From Odobenus rosmarus divergens (taxonomy: Eukaryota > Chordata > Mammalia > Carnivora > Odobenidae), in the NCBI RefSeq assembly GCF_000321225.1, contig NW_004451418.1:149226-213225 (forward strand): a stretch of 64,000 bases of DNA, written 5' to 3'. Of this stretch, positions 13,151 through 26,090 are shown in pieces. The translations under genes and the position numbers were made by a program. The notes beneath the pieces are model-generated. The model saw nothing but the letters and a program-made list of their open reading frames with translations. It was not told where the DNA came from and did no database searches. The number at the start of each line of letters is the position of its first letter. The stretch's first letter is position 1.

Positions 13151-14851
13151 CCATTACTCTTGGCATAATGCTTTGCCAGTAAATGTTCCTGAGTAAATGT
13201 TTGTTAAACCTAATTGAAAGTATAATAATTGATGTTTGACATCATAATCTTTAGTCCTCAAGGACAGGTCAAACAGGAATCTGTACACTTCATTTAAAAA
13301 GAAAGCAAATGTGTGATGCATTTTAAAAACATTTCAAAAACAAAAAAAAAAAAAGAAAAAAGAAAAAAAGAATGCCATATAATGAAATCATAGAGTATGA
13401 GATGCTTTGAGATTGGCTTTTTTCCTCAGTATAATGCCCTTAAAATAATAAAAATGAATAAAAATGAAACAAAAAATAAATTTGTATGATGTATAAAAGA
13501 AATATTACCTTTAATTTATCATTAACTTTATTTCTTGTTGATAGAACAGTGAGACACTATTTTTCATATGGACAACAATCTTATTATACCACGAAGCTGT
13601 TTAAATTTGAACATTATAGCTTACATATGGAACATCAACTATGTACTTTTAAAGGGAGGCAGTCTAAAGGGATTGTGGCAGGTAGGAAAAAATGTGAATA
13701 TTTTTATTTCAGTATGTTTTGGGGAGCAGCTATGTGTTCCTCGACATAACTGACCTCTTCCCAAAATATTTGGGATCAAACCTTATCTTGTTATTGACTC
13801 ATGTTGTAATTTCAAGGTGCTTTTATCTTGGCTTTGGATTTGATCTTTGATTAGGGGCGACTCCTGACACATTTGCTTTAAATTTCTCTCTCCTCCCCTG
13901 TCAAGTGGTTAATGATCTCAAAATGTCACACTGGATTCCATGGATTTCCCAGGAAGTCAAGTGTGGGTAGAACAATAAAACAAATTTAAAAACAGAGAAT
14001 CACCTTATTGGTGATTTCTACACATATATGCCAGGCCAGCTTCATGGGTATGTAAATTGGGCAGTTGCATGGGCCCATTTTCAGTAGGGTCCCATGCTTG
14101 GTTGAATGCTCTGCTGTTGCTATCTTGACATTCTTAATAATTTTATCTTATATTGCACAAGTGAAGTCTGACAGGGCAATGGAGCACGTATATGAGCTGA
14201 AGAGATATATACAATATGTGGGTCTGCTGTTCTTTGCTGCCCATTTGCAGTTAGTGTTGGCAATGGTGCATGAGTATAGAGCTCTGGTAGACCAGCAATG
14301 CATGGGGATTCAGCACAATTCAAAGCATGTGTGTGTACAACATACAAAGCAAAGCTGTAGTATCGATAGCCGTGGGAGGCCACATTTTCCAGATTTGCTT
14401 TGAACACAGAAAGAAGAAAAAGGCATTGTAAGAAGCATGAATGATCAAGAAACCTTATCATAGCCTATATTAGCCAACCTTGTATTCTGGTAATGACACA
14501 GAGGGAAAGGGAAAGATAGGACAATGAATTATTCCTTTCCTTTCAGTCCTTCCTAACTCATCTGTAAGCCCCAAATAGAGACTGGTTGGTAGAATGTGAG
14601 TGTGTGAAGTAGAATAAAAACGCCTGATTTAGCTTTTTGCAGCATTTCCACTGTTCTGATAAGAACAAAACACATAAGCATGTATGAACTATGAAATACA
14701 AATTGTGTAATTTTGGTGATTCCTTGCACAAATTAAATACTCATATTTTCATTTAAATACTCATATTTTCATTTAAAATTTCAATATAAGGATGAATGGT
14801 AAAATTCTTGCTAATAACTTAAATTTTACACAAATTTTTTTACTTAAATTT

Positions 14852-14902
14852 TACATATATATGTATATATATATGTGCATATATACACACACATATATAT
14901 AT
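14852..14902. repeat. AT/CA alternating tract next to a 20 bp tandem duplication
   Basis: Alternating TATA and CACA units follow a two-copy 20 bp tandem repeat (aaatactcatattttcattt) at 14735-14774. Confidence 0.9.
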
Positions 14903-15169
14903 TTACTTAGAACAACATTAAATAGCAAATAGAAAAACACATGGCAAGTCAAGAAGGGAAAAAGCTTCACAAATTATCAAACTCACCTGAGATAAAATAG
15001 GTATCTGAATAGTCCTACAACTAAATAAATTGAATCTGTAGTTTAAAAGCTTCCACTAAAGAAAATTCTAGGCTTGGATTTTCTCACTGGAATATTCTAC
15101 TAGTTATCTTAAAAAGACATACTACTAATTCTATATAATCTCCTCCAGGAAATAAGAGGCAACATTTCT

Positions 15170-15350
15170 TCCTTCCTTTTTTTTTTTTTCAGAGAGAGAG
15201 AGGGAGAGAGAGAGAGAGAGAGAATCTTAAGCAGGCTCCATGCTCAGTGTGAAGCCCAGTGCAGCGCTTGATATCAAAACCCTGAGATCATGACTGAGCC
15301 AAAATTAAGAGTTAGATGCTTAATTGACTGAGCCATCCAGGTGTCCCAAA
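15170..15350 (-). mobile_element. CAN-SINE, diverged, inserted in an old L1
   Basis: On the minus strand the element reads from the head near 15350 (gggacacctggatggctcag) to a poly(A)-like tail near 15180. A perfect 13 bp target-site duplication, aggcaacatttct, flanks it at 15157-15169 and 15351-15363. The flanks join into a continuous L1 sequence. Confidence 0.93.
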
Positions 15351-16069
15351 AGGCAACATTTCTAATTTCATTTTATCAGGCCTGATTTATCCTGATACCA
15401 AAATCAATGACACTGAAAGAAATGAAAACTATAGACCAATATCCCTCATGAATACAGATACAAAAATCCAAAACAAAATGTTAGAAAATAAAATTTAACA
15501 GTGTATAAAACAACAGGGGCTTATCTAGCACATGGAAGGCTGATTCACTATTAAAAAATTAATCAATGTAATCCAGCATATTAATGGTTGAAAGAAGAAA
15601 AACCATACGATCAAATAATAGATACAGAAAAAACATTTGACAAAATTTAACATTTATTCTTGATAAATATTCTCAACAAATAAGGAATAAAACAAACATC
15701 CCCAACTTAAGAATGATATTTTACAAAAATCCTAACATCATTCTTAATGGTTAAAGACTGAATGTTTTCTCTCTAGGACTGGGAGCAAGTCCCCATTCTG
15801 CTTTTTACTGGAAGTACTCGCCATTGCAATAGCCAATATAAGAAATTAGAGGCATTCTGACTGCAGAGGAAAAAATAAAACTGTCCCTATTTGCAGGTGA
15901 CACAATTGTCCTCGTATAAAATCCCAAGGAATTCCTAAAGAAAACCTCATAGGACTAATAGTGGGTTTAACAAGGTTACAGGATATGAGGTAAACACCAT
16001 CAGTTGTTTTCTATATACTAGCAGTGGACAACTGAAACTGAATTTTTTTTAAGTATGATTATTATATTA

Positions 16070-16445
16070 CTTTGCTAGGCCTGCCATAACAAAGTACCAC
16101 AGACCAGATGGCTTAAATAACAGAAACATTTTTTCACAATTCTGACCAAAAGTCTGAGATAAAGGTTTTGGCAGGGCTGGTTTCTCCTAAGGCCTCTTGC
16201 CTTGGCTTGTGGATGGTCATCTCCCTGTGTCCTCACGTGATCTTCCCTCTGGGCATGTCTGTGCCCCATTCTCCTCTTCCTATAAGAACACCAGTCACAC
16301 TGGATTAGGGCCCACACTCATGACCTCATTTTAACTTAATTATCTCTTTAAAGAGCCTATCTCTAAATATAGTCATATTCTGAGGTGCTGAGGACTCCAA
16401 CACATGAATATTGGGGATAGGGGTATACAGTTCAGACCATAACAA
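16070..16445 (-). mobile_element. MaLR-type LTR inserted in L1
   Basis: Read on the plus strand it has gctaggcctgccataacaaagtaccacagacc at the left, then ggacaccagt-like and ggattagggcccacac motifs, tctaaatatagtcatattctgaggt, and cagaccataaca at the right. This is the reverse of an MLT1-like LTR. It separates two parts of the L1 at 14905-18118, so it is younger than that L1. Confidence 0.75.
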
Positions 16446-18154
16446 TCATGAAAATAAGATATTGCTAAAAATGAAATACTTCATTTATAAATCTAAAAAA
16501 AATGTGCAGAATCTGTATGCTGAAGACTTTAAAGTGTTATGAAGGAAATCAAAGATGTCCTAAATACATGGGGGAGACATACCATGTTTATGGATTACTA
16601 TGCAATTAAACATAGTAATATGTTGAATCTACCCACATTGACCTATAGATTTAAGGCAATTTCAATCAAAATGCCATCAGGATTTTTTTGTAGATAAGAA
16701 CAAGCTGTTTCCAAAATTTATATGGAAAATTAAAGGAATTAGGATAGCCAAAACAAGTTTGAAAAAGAATAAAGTTGGTGAATTCAACCTGACTTAAAGA
16801 CTTGTCTTAAAGCTATAGTAATTAAGACTATGAGGTATTGGGAAAGGGACAAACTTATATATCAACAAAACAGAATAGAACATCCAGAAAAAGACTCACA
16901 CAAGTAAAATCAACTTATTGTTGACAAAAGTGCAAAGATAAATAAAAGGAGAGAGGATAGTTTTTTCAACAAATGGTGTTGAAATAATTGGACATCCTAT
17001 TCAAAAAAGTGAACCTTGACCTCAGCCTCACACTTTATACAAAAATTAGAGCGAAAAAAAAACCCACAACAACTTAAAAGCGAACCACGGATCTAAATAT
17101 AAAATGCAAAACTGTATAAAAATTTAAAAAAGTAGAAATCTTCCTGACCTCTTAGACATGACAGCAAAAGTAAAATAGATGAAAGAAAAATATTGGTAAA
17201 TTGGAATTCACCAAAATTAATCATTTTTGCTTTGCAAAAGACACTCTTGAGGAAATGAAAAGAAAAAACTATTGTCTGAAGGGAAATATCTGAAAGACTC
17301 ATATCTGACAAACAACCTGTATCCAGCCTGTATCTCTCCAAACTCAACAGTAACAGAACAACTCAGTTTTAAAAATGAGCAAAAAATTTAAAGATATTCC
17401 ATTAAAGAGGATACGTGGAAGGCAAGTAACTACATGAAAAGATGTTCAATGTCATTAACTATTAAGGAAATTCAAACGAAGAACATAATGAGGTACTACT
17501 ATATACCTATTCAAATGGCCTAAATAAAAAACAAACAAAACATACTGACAATACCAAGTGTTCATGAAGATGTGTGGCAACTAAAATGCTCATATGTTGC
17601 TGGTGGGAATTCAAAACAGTCCAGCTATTTGGTATTTTCTTAAAAAGTCAAACATATACTTATCATATAACCCAGCTATCCTACTCCCAGATATTTATCC
17701 TAGAGAAATGAAATCTTATGTGCACACAAAAACCTGTACATAATTGTTTATGACAGCTCTTTTCATAATTGTCCCAAACTAGAAACAACTTAAATATCCT
17801 TTATAGGTGATAGATAAACACATTGTGGTACATTCATACACTGTATTGCTAATCAGCAATAAAAAAAGAATGAACCATTTACACATACCTACATACAACA
17901 ACAACAACAGTAACAACCTGGATAAATCTCAGATTCATTACATCCAGTGAAATCAGCCATTTGCAAAAGGTAATAGACTATATGTTTCTAGTTACATGAC
18001 ATTTCAAAAAGACAAAACTATAGTAATCAGTGCTCTACCAGGGTCAGTAGGGTGTGGTGGAGGGTGTGACTACAACAGGTAGTAAGAGAGAGTTTTTTGG
18101 GGGTTGATGAAACTGGTTTTTTTTTGTTTGTTTGTTTGTTTTTTAATCCATAAA

Positions 18155-18345
18155 GGAGCCTCCATTTCAAACTGCTGGGCTTGAAGAACAAGGTTTTTGT
18201 TCAAGGTGAGTGTTAAGTACTCTTCTTTCAAAAAATTTTAATATTCTGCTCTATGCGTAGTTCATGGCATGAATAAGAAAAATCATGCCCAAAACGATGA
18301 ATCCAGTTCATCAAATGGGAATTACGAATGAATACGTATTACCCA
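18155..18345 (+). repeat. Dispersed duplication, copy A
   Basis: It is similar in sequence and order to 20171-20275 plus 20480-20575. Shared stretches include tgaagaacaag, tactcttctt and ccagttcatcaaatggga. It starts close to the 3' end of the L1 at 18118. The nature of the repeat is unknown to me. Confidence 0.75.
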
Positions 18346-20170
18346 CATATCAGTATTTTGATGATGGTAGGATTTACTGAAGAGCTGATCATTTTGGATC
18401 TTGCTTTCACCTGAAGTGAATTTTGCCTTCTGAAGGCAGCAGAGGGATTTTGGTCATGGTCAAGTGTCTGGGGACAAACAACCAGATGACTGTTCCAGGA
18501 AACGGGTTGGGGGGCAAAAAGTCATATTATAAGCCACGCCCCTTATTAACTTTCTTATAGCAGAAGTTGTGAGCCCTCTCATGACATCTAATCCATGCTC
18601 TTTTCTGCTTTGTTTGGGACTCAAAGCGACAGGTTTCTCCCCGTTTTATTTATGGAGACAGATACTAGAAGAGCAAGCAAGCAAGAGCTCTAAACAAATA
18701 CATCTTAAGCACAAGGTCTGCACGTGTTGCAGATTTTCTTTCCTCACTTTTCATGCCCAAACTCATTTTCAGAAGGGACCAGAGACCTCTAACCCCTTGC
18801 TAAGAACAAAAGATAATAATCTCAGTTGTGGTATCACACGTGTTTCCCATGAGAAGGGAGATTCTCCGGGGAGACCCCCCATTTGTCGGACTGTCCTGTG
18901 GGCACCCCCTGGTGGTCACTTAGGTGGAGTGGCTCTCTGTTCCTGCCTACAGAAAGAAGCTCCCTGGCTGGAACGCTTCTATAAAACAAATGGAAACATT
19001 CTGATTTATTTCTCTGGAGCAGCAAGAAATAGCAGACCAGCAAGAGAAGAAGGAGCAGAAAAGAAACAAAATATTTTCTGACCAAATGGTATTAAAATGT
19101 AGTCATCAGGAGATCTTGTGTTTTTCTTCTGCATGAGTATATCTCTTTGCCCCTCCCTGTCCTTTAGTTCTCTCATCTGGAAAATAAGAAACTTAAACTA
19201 GGTTATTTCTAAGGATGCTTTGGCTTTAAACTTATCTGTTATCCAATATATGTATGCTTAGGAAGTGTCTTCTGCAGAGGTGTTGGAAGCCATTTCTGCT
19301 CCCTGACTTGGCACCAGCCCGGAGAAGAGATCAGTGCCTGGGAAATTGAAGACAACGTGAAGACATCTTGTAGGCATCTTTCTGACCTCCATCACCTAGC
19401 CCTTTCCACCTGTGGAAGGGAAAGCATCCTGAATATTTGAAATAGCTGATAATGATTAGGGCACAATCAAAGCCAGTTGAAACTTAATTTCTTCCAAGAG
19501 GCTCTCATCCAATCGCAGTTAAAACCCACCAGTCTTCAGAAAGACATAAGGATGCACATTTAAATCCTACACTCCCGATAAAAATGTAGATAAGACCCTC
19601 TTTCCACACTTTTGGGTCCTGCTCATCATTTTAAGGCTTCATAAGTCCTGAAGCTAAAAGCTGTATTCTAAAAATACACCTCACATGTCTTAACAGATAA
19701 TGAGGCAATTGATCCCTACAAAGTCCTGTGTATTTTTAAGCATCTCACTTAGTTGCTCACACCTTCCATTTCCTTACCAGTGAGTCGGGGATATGAAAGA
19801 GAACACCCATGAGGACATGTTTTATAAAGGGCCACACAAGCATGCATGTGTGAGTGTTACTGAAGCTGATTCACAGCCAGATCCCAGAGATGTACCTGAA
19901 AGTTGCAACATTTTCCTACAGAACATCAAGCAATTATTTCACATGTTTCTTGGCTTAAAATTAGAATTCCTCTTTAGTGCACATTGTCCTTATTAGGAGG
20001 AAGATACATAAGGTTTCTTAGAGAAAAACACATCCCCCTAAAAGTGAGGAACTGACTACATTGAAATCCAGAAAGACTCGAGAAATACTGCATTTCCCAC
20101 CGATTTGGCTATGAAAAAATAAATTCTGTTGGGAGAAGCGGACAGAAAAAGGGTTTGTTCATTCTCCCAG

Positions 20171-20580
20171 AAGCAAGCCTCCACTTCAAGCTGCTGACCC
20201 TGAAGAACAAGCTTTCCTTTCAAGGTGAATGTTACATACTCTTCTTTTAAAAATTGCTTTTAATAATCAACTGGAGGGGCGCCTGGTTGGCTCAGTCAGT
20301 TAAGCGTCTACCTTCGGCTCAGGTCATGATCTCAGCATCCTGGGATTGAGCCCCGAGTAGGGTTGCCTGCTCAGCGGGAAGTCTGCTTCTCCCTCTCCCT
20401 CTGTCTGCCCCTCTGCCCCCGCTCATTTTCTCTTTCTCTCTCTCTCAAATAAAGTAAGATAAAATAAAATAAAAAAAAAATCAACTCAAGGAGCAGTCCC
20501 TGGCTCGTATAAGAAAAACCAGGTCTGAACTGATGAACCCAGTTCATCAAATGGGAGTAATAATCATAAGGTATTTATAA
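20171..20580 (+). repeat. Dispersed duplication, copy B, split by a CAN-SINE
   Basis: This is the second copy of the segment at 18155-18345 in the same orientation about 2 kb away. A SINE at 20276-20479 interrupts it, so the copy existed before the SINE inserted. It contains no open frame of note. Confidence 0.75.
20276..20479 (+). mobile_element. CAN-SINE splitting a duplicated segment
   Basis: A typical head (ggggcgcctggttggctcag), CT-rich middle and AATAAAGTAAGATAAAATAAA tail. The flanking aatcaact on both sides looks like the target-site duplication. It interrupts the copy B segment that matches 18155-18345. Confidence 0.93.
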
Positions 20581-22261
20581 AGATTAACTAAGATAATAAG
20601 CATTTTAAATGCCTAACAAAATAAATGACTAAGAAGTCTTAGGTCCTTATGAGTGGAACCATGTCTGTGGTTTTGGAAATAAAGGATACAAGGATCTCAG
20701 CCGCATTGGGAAAAACAAACAAACAAACAAAAAACGGTGCTGAGCTTTCCCTATGGTAATGCACTGGAGGGTGACCCTGGTTCTGTAGTCTTTTATCCAG
20801 CGGGATGAACTCTTTCTACCTCTGTGGTTTGATTCCTGGTTTCCCGTCCTGTTCCCCTTGAGTGGTTGTATTTCTAAAAAGTGACTTTCTTCCCTTTTGA
20901 ACCAGTCCCTTGTTTTCTCAGCACCTGTCTTTTCAACAGGTCAGCCTTTGTGTGTCTCCTCATTTACACCAACACACCCCACCCCGATCCTGCTCACCAG
21001 CTCATCCTTGGGACCAAGGATTGGGGACTGTGGCTCTCCTCTCTTGGCCTCTATCCCACAACAGTCTGGTTGCTCCCCCTTAGTGCCTTCTTTTCCTCAG
21101 AGTTGTCCTGACACAGTGCCTGGCATGTGGGGAAAAATGCTTGTGACAAGTGGCTGTGTACCTCTGAGGTACCTTTGAACCTGGGGGGATGGTGGATGGC
21201 GAGGAATGTACGCAGAGAAGTAGAAATGGTGGTGCCTTCCCTCAGCGCACACCTAGTTGTTCCAAGAAGCCGGGAAGGACGGTGGCTTGGCTGAGCCTTT
21301 TCTGCCTTACTTTGTCAAACATTGTCTCTTCTTCCTACAGTAATCCTGGGAACTCTTTTCATCCCAGGGTTTTATTCCAAATGGAATGTTAAGAGGGTTC
21401 AGATGCCGAGAGACAAGCTCAGGGCAGTGGGGGTGGGGAGAGGTGTGAGCTTGTCCAGATCTGTGGCTTTGCCAGGACTGTTTTTAAGTTGACACAGGGC
21501 TAAATAAAAAGCCCCTTGCTTTGATCTCAGGGACTTCCTGGGTAGACTGTCTGATTAGATAAAGATCACGTATCGCCGCTACCCCCCAACCCACCCTCCA
21601 TCCTTTAGGAAGTAATCTAAGCTTTGCAGCCATTCCTTGTCTTGCACTCCTTCTCCTTCTCAAAGTCTGGTTCTCTCTCTGTCTCACTGGGTCCCTCCCT
21701 GGGTCTTGGGTTTTTCTTTCTGTTTGAGCAGGAAAAGGAGCCTGAGAAAATAGGGCACTTCTTCCCCCTTTAAGCCTTCTTAAGTTGTTTAGAAACAAAG
21801 CAAGAACTTTGTTTGAGAGCCTCATATGGACCTCGTCTGGTCCCGGGCATCAAAGGGAATTGGTCTCTGTTTGCAACATGGTCAGCTGCTGGGATGCTAT
21901 GAAGCGAGCGAGGTGGCAGGTGGAGGGTTTGGAGAGAGAAATACAGTCACTCCCTGAACTGGGTTCATCAGTCAAGACAACAGGGTGTGAGGCGAATGGT
22001 GTGTGCGGGGGTCTCTTCTCTTAGAGTGACCTCTAACTTTGTAACCTGGCCCCGGACCCTCAGGAGATGCCCCACAAACTGTCTCTGACAGTGAGGAACT
22101 GGCTTGCTCTTGGGATTGGGGCAATTAAAAAAAAAAAAGCTTGAATCTAAAGAGCTGCCAAATTAAAAATCATCTAGGCTGGATCATAGCTTTCCAGCTT
22201 TGTTCAGGAGACTCTTTTTATGACATTAAAAAATGAGACTTTGTCAAAGGTATGTGAGCTT

Positions 22262-22500
22262 TTAATATTTCATTTTATTTAAACCTCTGTGCCAATCACT
22301 GTCCTAAGTGATACAATTTCAGAATATAAATATTAACTCATTAAATCTTCATGACAACCCCAAGAGCAACAGTACCAAGTGAGGAAACTGTAGCACAGAG
22401 AAGTGAAGTATCTTGTTCAAGGTCACACAGCCGGCGCATGGCCGATTACAGATTCAAACCCAGGCCGTCTAGCTGGAGAATCTGACTCTGCTGCCCAGCC
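22262..22500 (-). repeat. MIR element, with adjacent L2 remnant to 22840
   Basis: Reverse MIR pattern: taaatcttcatgacaacccc, then gaggaaactgtagcacagagaagtgaagt and ggtcacacagcc, then caaacccaggccgtct. The DNA at about 22655-22840 (ctggccctgggctagatgctgggcaaagc) fits the 3' end of an L2 in reverse. Confidence 0.75.
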
Positions 22501-22919
22501 CCCTCCCCCAAACACACATGTACTGAGAAATGCACTGAGAAAATACACATGGGAAGAAAACATACATTTATGAATTCAGTAACACTTTTAAATATTTTCA
22601 TCCACATGAAAAATAGTCACACATGTATGTGGGAGGCAGTTGAATGTAGAGGTTCATTCATCAGTTTCATAAACATTTCTTTGAAAGCCGGCTGTGCGTG
22701 CCTGGCCCTGGGCTAGATGCTGGGCAAAGCACAGAGACTGAAATACACCAGGTTCCTGTGTTCAAGCTGAGGCTTTAAGGCCACGGGCCTGGCCGGGGGA
22801 CCAAGGATCACACGTGCACAGCAATGCTCCTGAGGGTTTTAGATGCTGTGGGACCAGGGACCTGGAACTTCCTGGAACAGAGCATTTCTCTCCTTGGATT
22901 CAAGTGACAATCATCACTT

Positions 22920-23450
22920 ACCTTGGGAGGAAAAGCCCTGCTCATGGGGCTCCTTGCCTGGTCTGACCACACTTGCCATAAAAAGTGTGACTGCAGTTGT
23001 CATAAAAAATCATACAGTTTAGGTGCCTATAGAAGAAACTGCTCATTTTCTCTCCAGTATCTTCTTTGTCATGGACTCTTGTTAGCTGGGGCACCTGGCT
23101 GCCCAGCTAAAGACTTCCTCCTCCCTTGTAACTAGTTGAGGCCAGAGGACTGAGCTCTGGTGAATGGGAGGCAAAGAGAAATGTGCCTGCAACTTCTGGG
23201 AAGTCCTTTTTCACCTCTTTCTCTTTTTTTGCTGACTGGAATATGAATGTGATGGCTGGAGTGTGGGTAGTCATTTTAGACAATGAAGTGGAAATGGCTT
23301 GAAGAGAAATGTGGAAGAAACTGGATCCCATACCTCCCTGGGGCTATCTAAGGCCAGACTTTTCACAAGAGAGCAATGAACTTCTATCTTATTTAAGCCA
23401 TGGTTACCTTGTTTGATATAGCCTCCCTCTTAATTTGGGGAGTATTTTTG
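22920..23450 (+). mobile_element. LTR-like medium-reiterated repeat, uncertain
   Basis: Motifs such as gctctggtgaatgggaggcaaa, gtgcctgcaacttctggga, ctggaatatgaatgtgatggctgg and ttatttaagccatggttac fit the same general type of old LTR-like repeat as 30505-30975. Edges are approximate. Confidence 0.4.
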
Positions 23451-23976
23451 CTTGAGGCATACTCTGCTATCCTTTCCATGGGTTTATCTTAGTTCTGAGG
23501 GAAAAAAGACAAGATGCTGTATTTTTTCCAAGGCCCATGACCCCTCAGCCTTTGCTAGGGGTGGGAGGGGGGCCTCTTACTTCAGGGCATGGTTAATGGG
23601 GCCAGTGGTCCGAGTTATTGGTCACTTCCCACAGGAAGGGAAGCCTGGGCCCTTTGCTCTAGAGCTGCACCTGTTGCACATCTCTCTACCTCCACCCCCT
23701 GCCCCTGACTTTGGGGTCCAGGGTCACCCCCTCAAAGCAGGCTAGGCAGATCCTCTAGCCTTCAAGCTAGAGGTGGGGTTTTCAGAATTGCCAGTGCTCT
23801 CTTCCCTCCCTGCTCACCAGCAGAGCCCTGCACAGTCTCTGTGGGACCTGTGCTGGTCAGAGAGCTCCTTTCCTTTGACCAGACTTCAGACATGCCATTG
23901 CCAGGTACCCTGCTGGGACCACAGCCCCAGAGACGACCAGATGCCATACCCCTCCATGGGCCTCTGTCAGGTCTGA

Positions 23977-24003
23977 TGTGTGTGTGTGTGTGTGTGTGTG
24001 TGT
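23977..24003. repeat. (TG)13 microsatellite
   Basis: An uninterrupted TG run of 27 bases. An open frame with a run of His-Thr across it is an artefact. Confidence 0.98.
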
Positions 24004-24731
24004 CGTGGGGAGGGGGTAATTTTTTCTTGTGGCCCAAACTTAACCCCCTCATAACTTCAGGTGTCATAGCAACCTTAGAACTCTGAAAGCCAACCCTCTC
24101 TTTTTTTGGACAGATAAATAGGCTGGTGTGTGGCATATTTTTTTTCAGGCTTCCATTTCACCATCCTTTCCCCCGTTACTTCTCTCTCTTCTCTAATCTG
24201 TGCCTTGCTGAGCCCTTTTCTCCCACTTTCCTGAGTGTGCCCTGTTAGGATAAAGTGGGGCTCACTCCTCAACCCTTGGCCCCTGGAAACACAGACAAGT
24301 TGAGGATCAGTGGCCCCTGCTGTGTCCAAGCTCTGCCTTCTATAACTTCCAGTTACTGACTAGAAGCAGAAATACCTGGCACGCCAGGCTCACATCTGGT
24401 TCATCCAGTGGAAGCTAGAAGTTGCTCATAGCCTAGTTGTTCTTACTCTGTTTGGTTTTCTGCAATTCAGTTTTTCAGGGAAGCAGACGGTGGGAGAAAT
24501 CTGTGGCATATGAATGCTTGGTCATCGGTGATGGCGGTGGGATAGACCCTCAGATGGACCAGTGGGGATCAGGGGCCCAACTTGAATTTGGAAAGTGCTC
24601 AGATGAGAATCAAAGGTCACTCTCTCACACCCCTCCCAGATGCTGGTTCCGTGTAGGAAAGTTGGGGCAGAGGGGACAGAAGTAAGCAGACAAACTACTT
24701 CCATGTTTGATGTCCAAACGGTGAAAGAAGA

Positions 24732-24915
24732 AATATGGATTTGGAGTCAGACATCCCCGGGTTTAAATATGGATCTACTACTTGAGTGATCGTGAGCAAG
24801 TCTTTCTACTACCTGAGCCTTGGGGTCCTCACCTGTGACATTTTAAGAAAGTGACTGAGATGATTTATGGATCCAATGTCTAGCACAAAGGAGATGCTCA
24901 GTAGGCGGGCATGTC
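24732..24915 (+). repeat. MIR element
   Basis: A forward MIR pattern: ggatttggagtcagacatcc, then cgtgagcaagtctttctactacctgagcctt, then tctagcacaaaggagatgctcagta. It is diverged. Confidence 0.65.
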
Positions 24916-25379
24916 AGCCTGAGATGGGAGCCAGTAGCCCCACAAGGGGCAGTTTTTATGCTGTCTTTGGCTCCTCCTGCAGATCTGGGGGCAGGACTGC
25001 AGGGGCGTGGCAGGAACTGTGACTCAGCAAGGCTGCGGGATGGGCTCGGGGCCTCCCGTTCAGTAGATGCTGGATTTGGGACCATGTTCCCAGTGCAGGG
25101 CTCTGTTTATCCCAAGCTGTGCACACAAGAAAGGAAGGAAGACTCTGAATCTGGGGAGAGGCAGTGTGTGCTTCTCTCGGAAGAACCAAGGCGGCTGCTA
25201 GTTGGGAGTGGCTTCACTGCCTGGAAGTTGGTGAATACAGATGTCCCAACTTCACCATTACCATCAACAGCCAATGGCGGCCTGCACATCGTCCTCTGTG
25301 TGTGGGCTCATATGTACCAAGGGGCATCAAACTCATGACCCTGTAGGATGCCATCCAACCTCACTACATCATTTATTTT

Positions 25380-26090
25380 TCTTTTCAGTTTTGTGTATTT
25401 TTAGTACTTAGTTTAAAATATATCACATATACAGAAAATCATGTAACAATTGTTCATTACCCAATGCTCAGATTTAACCAGTATTAAATATCTTGCAATA
25501 TAGTTTAGGTTTCCTTTTTAAAAAAAGAAATAACATATTACCTCTAATGTTTTCCACTTTTTCCACCCACTCACTGTCATCCATTCCCAGAAGTAACTGT
25601 GCCTTGAAGTTGGTGGTTAGCCTTTCCATGCATAATTTAGTACTATTACCTATGTCAGTGTCCAGACATAATATAGCATTGTTTTGCGAGTTTTTAAATT
25701 ATGGAAATAGTGAAATGCTTTATATAACCATTTCAGATTTACTTTTTTACATATTATATGTTTATGACACATCTGCAACAGTATGTATGGCTTTAGATCA
25801 TATGTTTTAACAGCTGGATGATATTCTGTCTTATTAATACATGATTTATGTGTCCATTCCTCTATTGGTAGACAAGTTGTTTCTAATTTTTGACAATATA
25901 AAGAAAGCCCTCAGGAGTGAAATTGGTGACTTCTGCTATATCCACTTTATAGCATCCACTATACTAGGTATAGTCAAGTTATCCCTCAATTTATATGCCA
26001 ATAAGCAGTGGCAATAAGAATTTCTATTTTTGCACCATCTTGCCAACACTTGGTATTATCAGACTTTTTTTTCCTAAATAAAATGTGGCA
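25380..26090 (-). mobile_element. Old L1 remnant, minus strand
   Basis: The sequence reads, in reverse, like the 3' end of L1 ORF2. The plus-strand stretch near 25810 to 26060 (ctggatgatattctg..., atgtgtccattcctctattgg, cttgccaacacttggtatt) is characteristic of such remnants. It is highly diverged with no open frame. Confidence 0.65.

Larger units (their letters stand above)
11201..14904. other. Intergenic sequence with L2-like and LTR remnants
   Basis: Contains a TG-rich stretch near 11402, the L2-like remnant (12360-12720), the LTR (12735-13150), an A-rich stretch near 13340 followed by a possible short L1 remnant, and the AT/CA tract (14852). No gene is recognised. Confidence 0.55.
14905..18118 (+). 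mobile_element. Old L1 fragment (ORF2 part and 3' region), split by SINE and LTR
   Basis: The DNA matches mammalian L1 ORF2 in order, for example the stretch near 15425 (ctatagaccaatatccctcatgaatac), the region near 15890 (tttgcaggtgacacaattgt) and a diverged 3' region to about 18118. It is broken by stops and has no long open frame. A CAN-SINE (15170-15350) and an LTR-like element (16070-16445) were inserted later. The 5' limit is uncertain. Confidence 0.8.
18346..22261. other. Intergenic sequence between repeats
   Basis: Holds copy B of the dispersed duplication and its SINE. A 170-codon open frame at 18569-19081 (plus) is not a known protein and has no supporting features. The rest shows no identifiable feature. 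Confidence 0.55.
23451..25379. other. Intergenic sequence with microsatellite and MIR
   Basis: Contains the TG run (23977) and a MIR (24732-24915). It is GC-richer than its surroundings and has several short open frames on both strands, none recognised. Confidence 0.55.

Noticed and set aside
18569..19081. 170-codon open frame (plus)
   Set aside because: No family, signal peptide or domain; lies between repeats. It is the length expected of a chance frame in a 64 kb window.
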